Shown: positions 5,947 through 15,873 of the stretch, in pieces
Numbering within the stretch: the stretch's first letter is position 1
Layout of the letters: every line of letters begins with the position of its first letter
Origin: an uncultured Oscillospiraceae bacterium
GTDB lineage: Bacteria; Bacillota; Clostridia; Oscillospirales; Ruminococcaceae
NCBI GenBank assembly: GCA_900556525.1
Contig: USOZ01000006.1
Location: forward strand, 1-24,250
Direction of reading: 5' to 3'
Length of the DNA: 24,250 nucleotides
Notes under the pieces: model-generated
What the model was told of the DNA's origin: nothing
The model's database searches: none
The model's input: the letters and a program-made list of their open reading frames with translations, nothing else
Made by a program: the position numbers and the translations under genes

Positions 5947-7326
5947 TTATTTGTCGCTTTTATCCGTAAGTTCCTTTATATTGGTGGTAATATTGTCTTT
6001 TATTGCTTTACTTTTGCGGATAATCGCATGGGAAAAGCGCATTCCTTTTGATTTGGTGTTTGCTGTAATACTTCTGACTTTCTGTATCGAATCAGTTATA
6101 TCGGAAATCGAAGAAAACAAGACTTCCTGCATTTTTGTTTCACGTCTTTGAGTAACTCCATGCTTACAATTTTCAATTACAACCGAATATCTATCATAGG
6201 CTCTTTCAACAGCACTCTCCCACGATAAATAAACTTCGTTCATAGCATTCTCACCTATGCGTTTAAGTTCAGCGAGGTGAGAAGCTGCGAAAATCAAGTC
6301 TCCCGTGAATGATTCGACGTCGTTTTCAGTTAATATAGCGTTATGTTGATCCGTGAAATCTTCCGCTGCGCAGCTGCCCTTAATAAGAATACTCGCAAGC
6401 CCGCACGCAGCCGCCTCGCGCACTACAATTCCGTTAGTGTCATAAAGCGACGGGAAGAGGAACAAATCGCTTGCCGAATAATAATAGCGAAGTTCCTCGC
6501 GGCTGTTTATCGCTCCGACAAAAATACACGAATCGGCTATTCCGAGTTTCTGAGTATACTTTTCCATTTCCTCGCGATCACCGCCGTCTCCGACAACGAG
6601 CATTTTATATTCAATTCCTCGCTCGGAAAGCTGCTTTAACGAATCAAAAATAAGATGCAGACCTTTGTACCAGAACAATCGTCCAACAAAAATGAAAACA
6701 GGAACTCCGTCTTTAAGTTCATAATCAGCCCTCAGCTCAGCAATGCCGTCAGAGTCAGCACGTCCCCGCGGAAAATCAACACCGTTAGGCATAATTATAT
6801 ACTCGCCTTCATATCCAAGGCTGTTCAGATTTTCGCCCGCACCTTTGCTGACGGTCCAAATCTCATCGCAAGTATTCATGTTTTGAACAACGAATTTAGT
6901 TATCTGAGAAACAAGCAGCGGATTTTCAACAATTCGCTTTATATCCTGATCGAATTTCGTGTGATATGTCATTATAAGCGGCGCACCGCTTTTTTCCTGA
7001 AGATTTCTTCCCAGTACAGTTGAGGCGAACGGACAATGACTATGTATAATATCAAACCTGCTGCCTTTTAATCCTTCCAACGTCGAGCTGCTAAACGGGT
7101 AACCTGCCCTATATCCAAAAAGCTTTTCAGTCGAAAGACTGGAATAACGCACGACCGGAAAAGCATAATCGTCAACAACGCCCGGGAAACTCGGCGTGAC
7201 AACGGTGGCCGAACCGAGGTGCGCCTGTATATTTGTAGCATAATTTATTACAGCATTGGCAACGCCGTCAATAAGCGGCGGAAAAGAGTCGTTAAGTAAA
7301 CATACATTATATTTCTGACGTTCCAT
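5947..7326 (-). CDS. GT4-family glycosyltransferase, possibly diacylglycerol glycosyltransferase
   Basis: A 459-residue GT-B fold retaining glycosyltransferase. The N-terminal acceptor domain begins NVCLLNDSFPPLIDGVANAV and contains HSHCPFAS (95-102) and MTYHTKFD. The C-terminal nucleotide-sugar domain contains FIFVGRLFWYKGL (211-223), VVGDGGD and FPSLYDTNGIVVREAAACG (291-309). In the usual E-x7-E motif the first acid is Asp296 and the second is Glu304. The last 60 residues form a basic, amphipathic-looking extension (KSKGMRF..RKSKAIKDN) that could attach to membrane. Overall this resembles Gram-positive glycolipid or lipoteichoic-acid anchor glycosyltransferases, but the acceptor is inferred. 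It has its own promoter (7430-7402) and an AGAGGAAGG ribosome site, and is followed at 14 nt by the NYN-LOTUS gene. Confidence 0.85.
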   Translation of the reverse strand: MERQKYNVCLLNDSFPPLIDGVANAVINYATNIQAHLGSATVVTPSFPGVVDDYAFPVVRYSSLSTEKLFGYRAGYPFSSSTLEGLKGSRFDIIHSHCPFASTVLGRNLQEKSGAPLIMTYHTKFDQDIKRIVENPLLVSQITKFVVQNMNTCDEIWTVSKGAGENLNSLGYEGEYIIMPNGVDFPRGRADSDGIAELRADYELKDGVPVFIFVGRLFWYKGLHLIFDSLKQLSERGIEYKMLVVGDGGDREEMEKYTQKLGIADSCIFVGAINSREELRYYYSASDLFLFPSLYDTNGIVVREAAACGLASILIKGSCAAEDFTDQHNAILTENDVESFTGDLIFAASHLAELKRIGENAMNEVYLSWESAVERAYDRYSVVIENCKHGVTQRRETKMQEVLFSSISDITDSIQKVRSITANTKSKGMRFSHAIIRKSKAIKDNITTNIKELTDKSDK

Positions 7327-7401
7327 AATTTTACCTTCCTCTGCCTTATACTATTTTTCAATATTTTGAACATTCAATGCAATGTTTCGGGGATTTTTAT
7401 T

Positions 7402-7430
7402 ATTATACAATATTTTCCGTTATAAATCAA
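7402..7430 (-). promoter_or_regulatory. Promoter for the glycosyltransferase - NYN unit
   Basis: On the minus strand TTGATT (7430-7425) and TATAAT (7407-7402) are 17 nt apart, with a predicted start near 7395 and a leader of about 69 nt. The leader holds a short AACATT/AATGTT inverted repeat. This occupies the left part of the 317-bp gene-free stretch between tuf and the glycosyltransferase. Confidence 0.65.
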
Positions 7431-7491
7431 GGTTTATTCGGTCGAATTGTTCAAAAATAATGATTTTTTCATAAAAAAGAAGAATATGAAC

Positions 7492-7618
7492 AAAAAAATA
7501 AAGCCCATTCGATGATAACCGTCGGCTTTAAGCATCGTCCTCGTGATTCGAGGGGAAACTAAACGTCTGCCACAAATCAGAGGTTTCTGATTCCTGAGTC
7601 AACTTCATCGAATGGGTT
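7492..7618 (-). terminator. tuf terminator with a large structured loop (candidate structured RNA)
   Basis: Immediately after tuf, a perfect 12-bp stem CCCATTCGATGA (7616-7605) / TCATCGAATGGG (7515-7504) is followed by a U7 run (7498-7492), a strong terminator signature. Unusually, the loop is 89 nt and folds further. It contains a 7-bp hairpin AATCAGA/TCTGATT (7592-7586 with 7581-7575; loop AACC) and a 5-bp hairpin CCTCG/CGAGG (7553-7549 with 7543-7539). The AACC loop could pair with GGTT at 7520-7517 as a pseudoknot. Termination is well supported. A separate RNA function is inference. Confidence 0.7.
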
Positions 7619-7643
7619 TATTTACTTATTGTTAAATTGGAAA

Positions 7644-8846
7644 TTAGCCGTTGATCTTGGTTACAACGCCGGAACCAACAGTTCTGCCGCCTTCACGGAT
7701 AGCGAAACGGAGACCTTCTTCGATAGCGATAGGAGTGATAAGTTCAACATCCATTGTTACGTTATCGCCGGGGATGCACATTTCCTTGTCAGCAGGAAGA
7801 GTGATAACACCGGTAACGTCTGTTGTTCTGAAGAAGAACTGAGGACGGTAGTTAGAGAAGAAAGGTGTATGACGGCCGCCTTCTTCCTTCTTTAAAACGT
7901 AAACCTGTCCGGAGAACTTGGTGTGGGGGTGAATAGAACCGGGCTTGCAAAGAACCTGACCACGTTCGATTTCGCTTCTCTGGATACCACGGAGAAGAGC
8001 ACCGATGTTGTCGCCTGCTTCAGCGTAATCAAGAATCTTACGGAACATTTCGATACCGGTAACAACGGTCTGCTTGGGTTCGTCTGTAAGACCAGTGATT
8101 TCAACTGTATCGTTAGTCTTTAAGATACCACGTTCAACTCTACCGGTAGCAACAGTACCACGACCGGTAATGGTCATTGTATCTTCTACAGGCATGAGGA
8201 ACGGCTGGTCTGCCTTACGGTCAGGAGTAGGAATATAGTCATCAACTGCGTCCATAAGTTCCTTAATGCAAGCATATTCAGGAGCGTTAGGATCAGTGCT
8301 TGTGCTGTCGAGAGCAACCTTAGCGGAACCACGGATTACGGGTACTTCATCTCCGGGGAAGTCGTTGTTTGTAAGGATCTCGCGGATATCCATTTCAACG
8401 AGGTCGAGAAGTTCGGGATCGTCAACGTCATCGCACTTGTTGATGAATACTACCATAGCAGGAACGCCTACCTGGTGAGCGAGAAGGATGTGTTCCTTGG
8501 TCTGAGCCATAGGACCATCTGTACCTGCAACTACGAGGATAGCGCCGTCCATCTGAGCAGCACCGGTGATCATGTTCTTGATATAGTCAGCATGGCCGGG
8601 GCAGTCAACGTGAGCGTAGTGACGCTTGTCGGTTTCATACTCAACGTGAGCGGTATTGATTGTGATACCACGTTCTCTCTCTTCGGGAGCCTTATCGATC
8701 ATATCATATGCTTCGAACTTAGCCTGACCCTTTAATGCGAGGTACTTTGTGATAGCTGCTGTTGTTGTTGTCTTACCATGGTCAACGTGACCGATTGTAC
8801 CAATGTTTACATGGGGCTTGGTACGGTTAAAATGTTCCTTTGCCAT
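7644..8846 (-). CDS. tuf: Elongation factor Tu
   Basis: A 400-residue EF-Tu, full length. It delivers aminoacyl-tRNA to the ribosome in a GTP-dependent way. The GTPase motifs are GHVDHGKT (19-26), the switch-I region [21 protein letters not shown] (81-85), NKCD (136-139) and a G5-type GSAK. Domains 2 and 3 follow with [11 protein letters not shown] and the C-terminal [14 protein letters not shown]. It has its own promoter in the 95-nt gap after fusA and the ribosome site AGGAGG, and ends in a strong terminator, so it can be expressed apart from the str genes. No second copy is in the window. Confidence 0.98.
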   Translation of the reverse strand: MAKEHFNRTKPHVNIGTIGHVDHGKTTTTAAITKYLALKGQAKFEAYDMIDKAPEERERGITINTAHVEYETDKRHYAHVDCPGHADYIKNMITGAAQMDGAILVVAGTDGPMAQTKEHILLAHQVGVPAMVVFINKCDDVDDPELLDLVEMDIREILTNNDFPGDEVPVIRGSAKVALDSTSTDPNAPEYACIKELMDAVDDYIPTPDRKADQPFLMPVEDTMTITGRGTVATGRVERGILKTNDTVEITGLTDEPKQTVVTGIEMFRKILDYAEAGDNIGALLRGIQRSEIERGQVLCKPGSIHPHTKFSGQVYVLKKEEGGRHTPFFSNYRPQFFFRTTDVTGVITLPADKEMCIPGDNVTMDVELITPIAIEEGLRFAIREGGRTVGSGVVTKING

Positions 8847-8887
8847 TGTTTTAATCCTCCTAAAATTGATTTGGGGTTGATGATACT

Positions 8888-8916
8888 ATTGTACCAAATT
8901 ATTACAGAAATTACAA
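8888..8916 (-). promoter_or_regulatory. Promoter for tuf
   Basis: On the minus strand TTGTAA (8916-8911) and TACAAT (8893-8888) are spaced 17 nt, in the fusA-tuf gap. Transcription would start near 8881 with a leader of about 35 nt. There is no clear terminator after fusA, only a weak T5-CG-A5 palindrome, so readthrough from fusA may also feed tuf. Confidence 0.6.
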
Positions 8917-8941
8917 GAGTTTTTCGAAAAAATTTATAAAA

Positions 8942-11020
8942 TTATTCCTTATTTCTCTTGCTCATGATGCCTTCTGCAATGTTCTTCGGAACCTGAGTAT
9001 AGCTGTTAGGCTCCATTACATACTGACCACGACCCTGTGTCTTAGAACGCAGGTCGTTTGAGTAACCGAACATTTCGGAAAGCGGAACAAGCGCATTGAT
9101 CTGCTTAACGCCGTTTCTGTCTTCCATACCCTGGATAGTACCGCGGCGTGAGCTTAAATCGCCGATAACATCGCCCATATATTCTTCGGGAACGATTACT
9201 ACTACCTTCATAATCGGTTCGAGAATGATGGGGCTCGCCTTCTTGCAGGCTTCCTTGAGTGCCATAGAACCGGCAATCTTAAACGCCATTTCAGAAGAGT
9301 CAACTTCGTGGAACGAACCATCGTAAAGTGTTACCTTGAGGTCAACTACGGGGTAACCTGCGAGTACACCGGACTGCATAGCGCCCTGAATACCTGCATC
9401 AACCGCCGGAATATATTCCTTCGGGATAGCACCACCGACAATGCTGTTGATAAATTCGTAGCCCTTACCGGATTCGTTAGGTTCAACATGGAGCTTAACG
9501 TGACCATACTGACCCTTACCGCCAGACTGACGAGCGTACTTTGTATCAACATCGGTAGCTGCGGTGATTGTTTCCTTATATGCAACCTGCGGAGCGCCTA
9601 CGTTTGCTTCAACCTTGAATTCACGGAGAAGTCTGTCTACGATAATTTCGAGGTGAAGCTCGCCCATACCTGCAATAATGGTCTGACCAGTTTCCTGGTC
9701 TGTCCATGTCTTGAATGTGGGGTCTTCTTCTGCAAGCTTTGCAAGTGCGAGAGCCATCTTTTCCTGACCAGCCTTGGTCTTAGGCTCAATTGCGAGGTCA
9801 ATAACAGGATCCGGGAATTCCATAGATTCGAGAATTACGGGATGATCTTCATCGCAGAGAGTATCACCGGTGGTCGTGTTCTTAACACCAACCGCAGCAG
9901 CAATATCGCCGCAGTAGCAGATTTCAAGATCCTGTCTGTGGTTTGCATGCATCTGAAGGATACGACCCATACGTTCCTTCTTATCCTTTGTTGCATTCAG
10001 AACGCTTGCGCCGGCTTCGACTGTACCGGAATAAACGCGGAAGAAGCAGAGCTTACCAACAAACGGGTCAGTTGCAATCTTGAATGCAAGTGCGGAGAAC
10101 GGCTGATCGTCGCCTGCACGTCTTTCGGTTTCTTCACCTGTTTCGGGGTCAATACCCTTAATTGCAGGAATATCAAGCGGAGAAGGCATATAATCAACAA
10201 CAGCGTCGAGAAGCTTCTGAACGCCCTTGTTTCTGTAGGAAGTGCCGCAGATTACGGGAACCATGTCATTTGCAATGGTAGCCTTTCTGATGCACGCCTT
10301 AATCTCGTCAACGGTGATCTCTTCGCCTTCGAGGAACTTATTCATGATGTCCTCGTCCTGCTCAGCAACCGCTTCGAGAAGTTCTTCTCTGTACTTGTTT
10401 GCGAGTTCCTTCATATCCTCAGGAATATCTTCAACTCTCATATCATTACCCAGATCATCATAATAAACGTCTGCGTTCATTTCAACGAGGTCGATAATTC
10501 CTCTGAATGTGTCTTCAGCGCCGATAGGGAGCTGAATCGGAACTGCGTTTGTCTTTAAACGTTCCTTCATCATCTTGACTACGTTATAGAAGTCGGCACC
10601 CATAATGTCCATCTTATTAACGTAAGCCATTCTCGGAACGCGATACTTGTCGGCCTGATGCCATACAGTTTCAGACTGGGGTTCAACACCGCCCTTAGCG
10701 CAGAAAACTGTAACGGAACCGTCAAGCACTCTCAGTGAACGTTCAACTTCAACAGTGAAGTCAACGTGACCGGGAGTATCAATAATATTGATTCTGTGCT
10801 TCTTCCAGTAAGCAGTAGTAGCAGCAGAGGTAATTGTGATACCTCTTTCCTGCTCCTGTGCCATCCAGTCCATTGTCGCACTTCCGTCGTGAGTTTCACC
10901 AATCTTGTGGTTGATACCTGTGTAGAAAAGGATTCGCTCAGTCGTGGTTGTCTTACCTGCGTCAATGTGAGCCATGATACCAATATTACGGGTCATTTCG
11001 AGAGTTACATCTCTTGCCAT
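8942..11020 (-). CDS. fusA: Elongation factor G
   Basis: A 692-residue EF-G, the normal length for the canonical translocase. GTPase motifs are AHIDAGKT (17-24), [17 protein letters not shown] (82-86) and NKMD (136-139). Domain II and the EF-G-specific domains III-V follow. The domain IV motif [14 protein letters not shown] is present, as is the C-terminal [18 protein letters not shown]. It catalyses mRNA-tRNA translocation and, with RRF, ribosome recycling. It lies 19 nt after the rpsG stop with a good ribosome site (GGAGG), so it is co-transcribed with rpsL and rpsG. Confidence 0.98.
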   Translation of the reverse strand: MARDVTLEMTRNIGIMAHIDAGKTTTTERILFYTGINHKIGETHDGSATMDWMAQEQERGITITSAATTAYWKKHRINIIDTPGHVDFTVEVERSLRVLDGSVTVFCAKGGVEPQSETVWHQADKYRVPRMAYVNKMDIMGADFYNVVKMMKERLKTNAVPIQLPIGAEDTFRGIIDLVEMNADVYYDDLGNDMRVEDIPEDMKELANKYREELLEAVAEQDEDIMNKFLEGEEITVDEIKACIRKATIANDMVPVICGTSYRNKGVQKLLDAVVDYMPSPLDIPAIKGIDPETGEETERRAGDDQPFSALAFKIATDPFVGKLCFFRVYSGTVEAGASVLNATKDKKERMGRILQMHANHRQDLEICYCGDIAAAVGVKNTTTGDTLCDEDHPVILESMEFPDPVIDLAIEPKTKAGQEKMALALAKLAEEDPTFKTWTDQETGQTIIAGMGELHLEIIVDRLLREFKVEANVGAPQVAYKETITAATDVDTKYARQSGGKGQYGHVKLHVEPNESGKGYEFINSIVGGAIPKEYIPAVDAGIQGAMQSGVLAGYPVVDLKVTLYDGSFHEVDSSEMAFKIAGSMALKEACKKASPIILEPIMKVVVIVPEEYMGDVIGDLSSRRGTIQGMEDRNGVKQINALVPLSEMFGYSNDLRSKTQGRGQYVMEPNSYTQVPKNIAEGIMSKRNKE

Positions 11021-11039
11021 ATATCCTCCGTTCTATTGC

Positions 11040-11510
11040 TTACCACTTATAGTGAGCGAAAGCTCTGTTAGCTTCAGCCATTCTGTGTGTATCGTCACGC
11101 TTCTTGCATGAACCGCCCTGACCGTTTAACGCATCTAAGATTTCGTTAGCGAGTCTTTCCTTCATGGTCTTTTCATTTCTGGCTCTGCTGTATGTGGTGA
11201 TCCATCTTAAACCTAAAGTTCTGCGGCGTTCAGGACGAACCTCCATAGGAACCTGGTAAGTTGCACCGCCGACACGGCGAGCCTTGACCTCTAACTGAGG
11301 CATGATGTTTTCCATCGCCTGTTCAAATACTTCAAGGGGTTCCTTACCCGTCTTTTCGCCTACAATCTCAAATGCACCGTAAACGATCTTCTGAGCAACA
11401 CCCTTTTTACCGTCAAGCATGATGTTATTGATGAGTCTTGTTACCAGTTCCGAATTGTACATAGGATCCGGTAATACATCACGCTTCGGCACGTTACCTC
11501 TTCTTGGCAC
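11040..11510 (-). CDS. rpsG: 30S ribosomal protein uS7
   Basis: 156 residues, exactly the usual uS7 length. It begins [20 protein letters not shown] and ends NRAFAHYKW, with [19 protein letters not shown] and [18 protein letters not shown] between. uS7 nucleates assembly of the 30S head. The start chosen is GTG at 11510: AAGGAGG lies about 8 nt before it. The ATG at 11528 would place that ribosome site inside the coding region and add six residues that uS7 normally lacks. The gene is preceded by a 165-nt gap from rpsL with several hairpins, and fusA follows at 19 nt. Confidence 0.96.
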   Translation of the reverse strand: MPRRGNVPKRDVLPDPMYNSELVTRLINNIMLDGKKGVAQKIVYGAFEIVGEKTGKEPLEVFEQAMENIMPQLEVKARRVGGATYQVPMEVRPERRRTLGLRWITTYSRARNEKTMKERLANEILDALNGQGGSCKKRDDTHRMAEANRAFAHYKW

Positions 11511-11528
11511 TTTTCTTCCCTCCTTCAT

Positions 11529-11675
11529 AATTTTGCGCCGTATACCATACGGCTAATGAAAATCATCGGTACTCGAAAGCGTCGCGGATTTCTCCGCCAA
11601 CCTCCCGCCGTGCATTCAGAGGTATATATAATACCCGTCAAATGCGGCAGTTGATCTACTTAAATCAAGTTTAAG
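11529..11675 (-). promoter_or_regulatory. Structured rpsL-rpsG intergenic leader (candidate uS7 autoregulatory site)
   Basis: On the minus strand there are, in order: an inverted repeat ACTTAAA/TTTAAGT spanning the rpsL stop (11676-11658); a two-step hairpin with outer GCATT/AATGC (11645-11612) and inner GGTAT/ATACC (11635-11621); GCGGA-GAAA-TCCGC (11597-11584) with a GNRA tetraloop; and GCCGTAT-GGT-ATACGGC (11553-11537) directly before the rpsG ribosome site. There is no U-run, so it does not look like a terminator. In E. coli uS7 represses its operon through the rpsL-rpsG gap. A similar role here is inference. Confidence 0.5.
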
Positions 11676-12104
11676 TTACGCCTTTTTTGCACCAGCCTTC
11701 GGACGCTTAGCGCCGTACTTGGATCTTCCCTGCATTCTTCCGTCTACGCCCTGCGCGTCGAGTGTACCGCGAACGATATGGTAACGCACACCAGGTAAAT
11801 CCTTAACACGTCCGCCACGAATGAGAACAACAGAGTGTTCCTGAAGCTTGTGTCCGATGCCGGGGATATAGGCAGTAACTTCGTAACCGTTTGAAAGTCT
11901 TACTCTGGCTACTTTTCTCATAGCGGAGTTCGGCTTCTTAGGAGTCGCAGTTCTTACGGCTGTGCATACTCCGCGCTTCTGCGGTGCAGTAACGTCGGTA
12001 GCTTCCTTCTTAAGAGTGTTTAAACCCTTTAAGAGTGCAGGAGCCTTGGACTTCTTTTCGGATACCTCTCTGCCCTTTCTTACGAGCTGGTTAAAGGTTG
12101 GCAT
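11676..12104 (-). CDS. rpsL: 30S ribosomal protein uS12
   Basis: A 142-residue uS12, the decoding-centre protein. It starts [17 protein letters not shown] and contains [15 protein letters not shown] and [17 protein letters not shown]. The lysines equivalent to E. coli Lys43 and Lys88, the common streptomycin-resistance positions, are unchanged. The ATG at 12104 is preceded by AGGAGGTGAGATA. The upstream open extension overlaps the promoter and is not uS12-like. It is the first gene of rpsL-rpsG-fusA. The L7Ae-like gene that often lies between rpoC and rpsL in Firmicutes is absent. Confidence 0.97.
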   Translation of the reverse strand: MPTFNQLVRKGREVSEKKSKAPALLKGLNTLKKEATDVTAPQKRGVCTAVRTATPKKPNSAMRKVARVRLSNGYEVTAYIPGIGHKLQEHSVVLIRGGRVKDLPGVRYHIVRGTLDAQGVDGRMQGRSKYGAKRPKAGAKKA

Positions 12105-12162
12105 TATCTCACCTCCTGATATAATATACATTACAAGACAGAATTGTCCCGCAACATTGTTT

Positions 12163-12192
12163 ATTATAACACACAAAAATGGCAAAAGTCAA
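12163..12192 (-). promoter_or_regulatory. Promoter for rpsL-rpsG-fusA, embedded in the rpoC terminator
   Basis: On the minus strand TTGACT (12192-12187) and TATAAT (12168-12163) are spaced 18 nt. The 3' arm and U-run of the rpoC terminator (12188-12175) occupy the end of the -35 box and the spacer. Transcription would start near 12156, giving a leader of about 52 nt. Confidence 0.75.
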
Positions 12193-12236
12193 CAATAAAC
12201 TTTTCTTACGAAAAAGATTGTAGCTTTTGCCATTTT
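12175..12236 (-). terminator. Rho-independent terminator after rpoC
   Basis: On the minus strand a perfect 13-bp stem AAAATGGCAAAAG (12236-12224) / CTTTTGCCATTTT (12188-12176) runs into a U5 run. The 35-nt loop can form a second stem (ACAAT/ATTGT and CTTTTTC/GAAAAG-like pairing around GTAA). It lies about 33 nt beyond the rpoC stop and separates the rpoBC and rpsL units. Confidence 0.8.
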
Positions 12237-12268
12237 AGATATTATTTTTTAATTATTTTTGTGCAATT

Positions 12269-15200
12269 TCACACACTTTCAGAGATTTCATCAGCCGAAT
12301 CGTTTGATTCCTGTGAAATTTCCTCAAGCTCATGCTGATTCATACCAGTTCCGGCAGGAATAAGCTTACCGATAATAACATTTTCCTTCAGACCGAGGAG
12401 CGGATCGACCTTTCCGTGGATAGCTGCGTCCGTAAGAACACGGGTCGTTTCCTGGAATGAAGCTGCTGAAAGGAAGCTGTCGGTTGCAAGTGCTGCCTTT
12501 GTAATACCGAGAAGTACAGGCGAATAAGTCGGATAAGTAACATCCTCGCCGTTTGCTTTTCTTTCGTCGAGCTGCTCGATAATCTTTGCAAGCTCATTCT
12601 TGTCAATGGTCGAAGCGGGAAGCAGATAAGAATCACCGGGTTCATCAATGCGAACCTTACGCATCATCTGACGAACAATTACTTCGATATGCTTATCGTT
12701 AATATCAACACCCTGTAAGCGATAAACTTTCTGAACTTCGCTGATGATATAGTTCTGAACCGCTTCTTCGCCCTTAACGAGAAGAACGTCGTGCGGGTTG
12801 ATAGAACCTTCGGTTATGGGGTCGCCTGCTGTGAGGTAATCGCCCTCGTCGATCTTCATTCTGTAGCCGAAAGGAACTGCATAAGCCTCTTCCGTTCCGT
12901 CGTCAGCGGTAACGATAACATGACGCGTTTTCTTGATCTCTTCAATTCTCGCCTTACCCGAAATCTTGGTGATGATAGCACTCGACTTAGGACGACGGCT
13001 TTCAAAAAGTTCCTCAACACGCGGAAGACCCTGTGTAATATCTTCAGCCGAAGCGATACCGCCCGTATGGAACGTTCTCATGGTAAGCTGCGTACCGGGT
13101 TCACCGATAGACTGAGCAGCGATGATACCAACAGCTTCACCGATTGTTATAGGATTGCCGTTTGCAAGCGAAGAACCATAGCACTTTGCACAAACGCCAT
13201 GCTTTGCGCAGCAGGTAAGAACCGAGCGAATCTTTACGGTCTGAGCGCCTGTTGCAATAATCTTCTGTGCGTCAGCGTCATTTATAAGCTTATCCTTTGA
13301 AACAAGGACATTTCCGTTTTCATCAAGGAAATCGTCAACAAGGTATCTTCCGACAAGACGTTCCTGGAGGGATTCGATCTTCTCCTTGCCTTCGCGGATC
13401 TCGTATACGTCAATACCCTCGGTAGTGCCGCAGTCTTCCATGCGGATAATAACTTCCTGCGAAACGTCCACAAGACGGCGGGTGAGGTAACCCGAGTCAG
13501 CCGTTCTCAGCGCAGTATCCGCAAGACCCTTTCTGGCGCCACGGGAAGAAATGAAGTATTCCATGATGTTAAGACCTTCACGGTAGTTAGCACGAATCGG
13601 AATCTCAATCGTTTCACCGGACGTATTCGCGATAAGTCCACGCATTCCGGCAAGCTGACGAATCTGGTTGATACTACCACGCGCACCGGAGTCAGCCATC
13701 ATGAATATCGGGTTATACTGGTCGAGGTTCTTCGTAAGAGCGTCAGAAACGTCGTTCGTCGCCTTGTTCCATATATCAAGAACCGCATTCTTACGTTCCT
13801 GGTTTGAAATGAAGCCTCTTGAGAAGTTTTTATTGATCTCGAGAACCTGTTCGTCAGCTTCTTCAAGGATATGCTTCTTCTGTGGCGGGATAGAAGCGTC
13901 GCATACTGCAACGGTTATCGCTGCCTTTGTGGAATACTTGAATCCCAGAGCCTTTATCTTATCGAGAACCTGCGCGGTCATTGCCGTGCCGTGAATCTTT
14001 ATGCAGCGCTCGATGATCTGACCGAGCTGCTTCTTACCTACCTTGAAATCAATTTCAAGGTTAAGCGCGTTTTCGGGAATACTTCTGTCTACAAACCCAA
14101 GATCCTGCGGGATATGCTCATTGAAGATTATCTTACCAACAGTGGTCGTGATAAGACGTTCGATCTTCTCTTCGCCGACTTCCTTAATAACGCGAACCTT
14201 TATTGCGGCATGAATGGAGATTACGTCATCCTGATATGCCATAAGAACTTCATTGAAATCGCAGAATATCTTGCCCTCGCCCTTTTCGCCTTCCTTAGAA
14301 AGTGTAAGATAGTACGAACCGAGTACCATATCCTGTGTAGGAACTGTTACGGGACGTCCGTCGGACGGCTTAAGCAGGTTCTTTGCAGCAAGCATAAGGT
14401 TTCTCGCTTCGTCCTGAGCTTCCTTTGAAAGCGGAAGATGAACCGCCATCTGGTCACCGTCGAAGTCCGCGTTATATGCGGTACAAACCAGCGGGTGAAG
14501 CTTTAATGCACGACCCTCGACGAGTACGGGCGAGAAAGCCTGAATACCAAGTCTGTGAAGCGTAGGCGCACGGTTCAGAAGAACGGGGTGATCCTTGATT
14601 ACATCTTCAAGAACGTCCCAAACTTCGTCCTTTGCGCGGTCAACCATTTTTCTTGCACTCTTGATATTGTTTGAAAGACCTCTTGCGACAAGTTCCTTCA
14701 TTACAAATGGCTTGAACAGCTCGATTGCCATTTCCTTAGGCAGACCGCACTGATCCATTTTAAGGTCGGGTCCTACAACGATAACGGAACGTCCGGAGTA
14801 GTCAACACGCTTACCGAGCAGGTTCTGACGGAAACGCCCCTGCTTACCCTTTAACATATCGGAAAGGGACTTGAGCGGACGGTTAGACGGACCTGTTACA
14901 GCTCTGCCATGTCTGCCGTTGTCGATAAGTGCGTCAACGGCTTCCTGAAGCATTCTCTTTTCATTGCGGATAATTATATCGGGAGCTTTAAGCTCCAGCA
15001 TCTTTTTAAGACGATTGTTACGGTTGATAACACGTCTGTACAGATCGTTAAGGTCGCTTGTGGCAAAGCGTCCGCCGTCAAGCAGTACCATAGGACGAAT
15101 ATCCGGCGGAATAACCGGAACAACGTCGAGTATCATCCATTCGGGACGGTTTCCGCTCTGGCGGAATGCTTCGATTACGTCAAGACGCTTTAAAATCTTA

Positions 15201-15811
15201 ACGCGCTTCTGTCCCTGCTGAGTTGTTTCAAGCTCTTCTTTAAGCTCTGCGGAAAGCTTTTCAAGGTCAATTTCCATAAGGAGTTCCTTGATTGCTTCCG
15301 CGCCCATAGCAGCCTTGAAATCGTCCTCATAACGTTCTCTCATGTCCGCATATTCCTTTTCGGAAAGAAGCTGACCCTTTGTAAGAACGGTGTTGCCGGG
15401 TTCGGTTACGATATACTTTGTAAAGTAAAGTACTTCTTCAAGTCTTTTCGGGGAAATATCGAGAACCTGACCGATTCTCGAAGGAGTACCCTTGAAATAC
15501 CAAATGTGCGAAACGGGCGCAGCAAGTTCAATGTGACCCATTCTCTCGCGGCGAACCTTGTTGCGCGTAACTTCAACGCCACAGCGTTCGCATATTTTAC
15601 CCTTAAAGCGAATTCTCTTATACTTTCCGCAGGCACACTCCCAATCCTTCTGCGGTCCGAAAATTCTTTCGCAGAAAAGGCCGTCGCGCTCAGGCTTCTG
15701 AGTACGATAGTTGATTGTTTCGGGGCGTTCAACAACGCCGTAGCTCCATTCACGGATCTGTTCGGGAGAAGCCAGACCGATTTTCATTGATTCAAATACA
15801 CTAAATGCCAA
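12269..15811 (-). CDS. rpoC: RNA polymerase beta' subunit
   Basis: A 1180-residue beta' subunit. The N-terminal zinc site is [19 protein letters not shown] (Cys59, 61, 74, 77). The catalytic Mg-binding motif is NADFDGDQ (447-454). The second zinc cluster is [11 protein letters not shown], and the trigger-loop region appears around [17 protein letters not shown]. The chosen start is TTG at 15811, giving [19 protein letters not shown], which matches beta' N-termini in clostridia, with GAGG about 9 nt upstream. A TTG at 15826 is possible but its upstream context is worse. It follows rpoB by 62 nt, is co-transcribed, and ends in a terminator. The C-terminal tail is short and acidic. Confidence 0.96.
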   Translation of the reverse strand: MAFSVFESMKIGLASPEQIREWSYGVVERPETINYRTQKPERDGLFCERIFGPQKDWECACGKYKRIRFKGKICERCGVEVTRNKVRRERMGHIELAAPVSHIWYFKGTPSRIGQVLDISPKRLEEVLYFTKYIVTEPGNTVLTKGQLLSEKEYADMRERYEDDFKAAMGAEAIKELLMEIDLEKLSAELKEELETTQQGQKRVKILKRLDVIEAFRQSGNRPEWMILDVVPVIPPDIRPMVLLDGGRFATSDLNDLYRRVINRNNRLKKMLELKAPDIIIRNEKRMLQEAVDALIDNGRHGRAVTGPSNRPLKSLSDMLKGKQGRFRQNLLGKRVDYSGRSVIVVGPDLKMDQCGLPKEMAIELFKPFVMKELVARGLSNNIKSARKMVDRAKDEVWDVLEDVIKDHPVLLNRAPTLHRLGIQAFSPVLVEGRALKLHPLVCTAYNADFDGDQMAVHLPLSKEAQDEARNLMLAAKNLLKPSDGRPVTVPTQDMVLGSYYLTLSKEGEKGEGKIFCDFNEVLMAYQDDVISIHAAIKVRVIKEVGEEKIERLITTTVGKIIFNEHIPQDLGFVDRSIPENALNLEIDFKVGKKQLGQIIERCIKIHGTAMTAQVLDKIKALGFKYSTKAAITVAVCDASIPPQKKHILEEADEQVLEINKNFSRGFISNQERKNAVLDIWNKATNDVSDALTKNLDQYNPIFMMADSGARGSINQIRQLAGMRGLIANTSGETIEIPIRANYREGLNIMEYFISSRGARKGLADTALRTADSGYLTRRLVDVSQEVIIRMEDCGTTEGIDVYEIREGKEKIESLQERLVGRYLVDDFLDENGNVLVSKDKLINDADAQKIIATGAQTVKIRSVLTCCAKHGVCAKCYGSSLANGNPITIGEAVGIIAAQSIGEPGTQLTMRTFHTGGIASAEDITQGLPRVEELFESRRPKSSAIITKISGKARIEEIKKTRHVIVTADDGTEEAYAVPFGYRMKIDEGDYLTAGDPITEGSINPHDVLLVKGEEAVQNYIISEVQKVYRLQGVDINDKHIEVIVRQMMRKVRIDEPGDSYLLPASTIDKNELAKIIEQLDERKANGEDVTYPTYSPVLLGITKAALATDSFLSAASFQETTRVLTDAAIHGKVDPLLGLKENVIIGKLIPAGTGMNQHELEEISQESNDSADEISESV

Positions 15812-15873
15812 TTTTACAAACCTCAATTCTTTTAAAGTTCAAATTGCCGTAAAATTTACCGTTAAAACGGAAA

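Noticed and set aside
7504..7616. tuf 3' element as a known riboswitch or a TnpB-type guide RNA
   Set aside because: I compared it by eye with c-di-GMP, THF, guanidine and fluoride riboswitch cores and IS605 ends. No diagnostic motif matched well enough, and no transposase gene is nearby.
9308..10558. 416-codon plus-strand open frame opposite fusA
   Set aside because: It is antisense to an intact, highly conserved fusA, has no domain-like pattern and no promoter; it is a shadow of the strong codon bias.
12102..12104. Streptomycin-resistance type change in rpsL
   Set aside because: Checked the Lys43 and Lys88 equivalents (TPKKPNS and GGRVKDLP): both are wild type.
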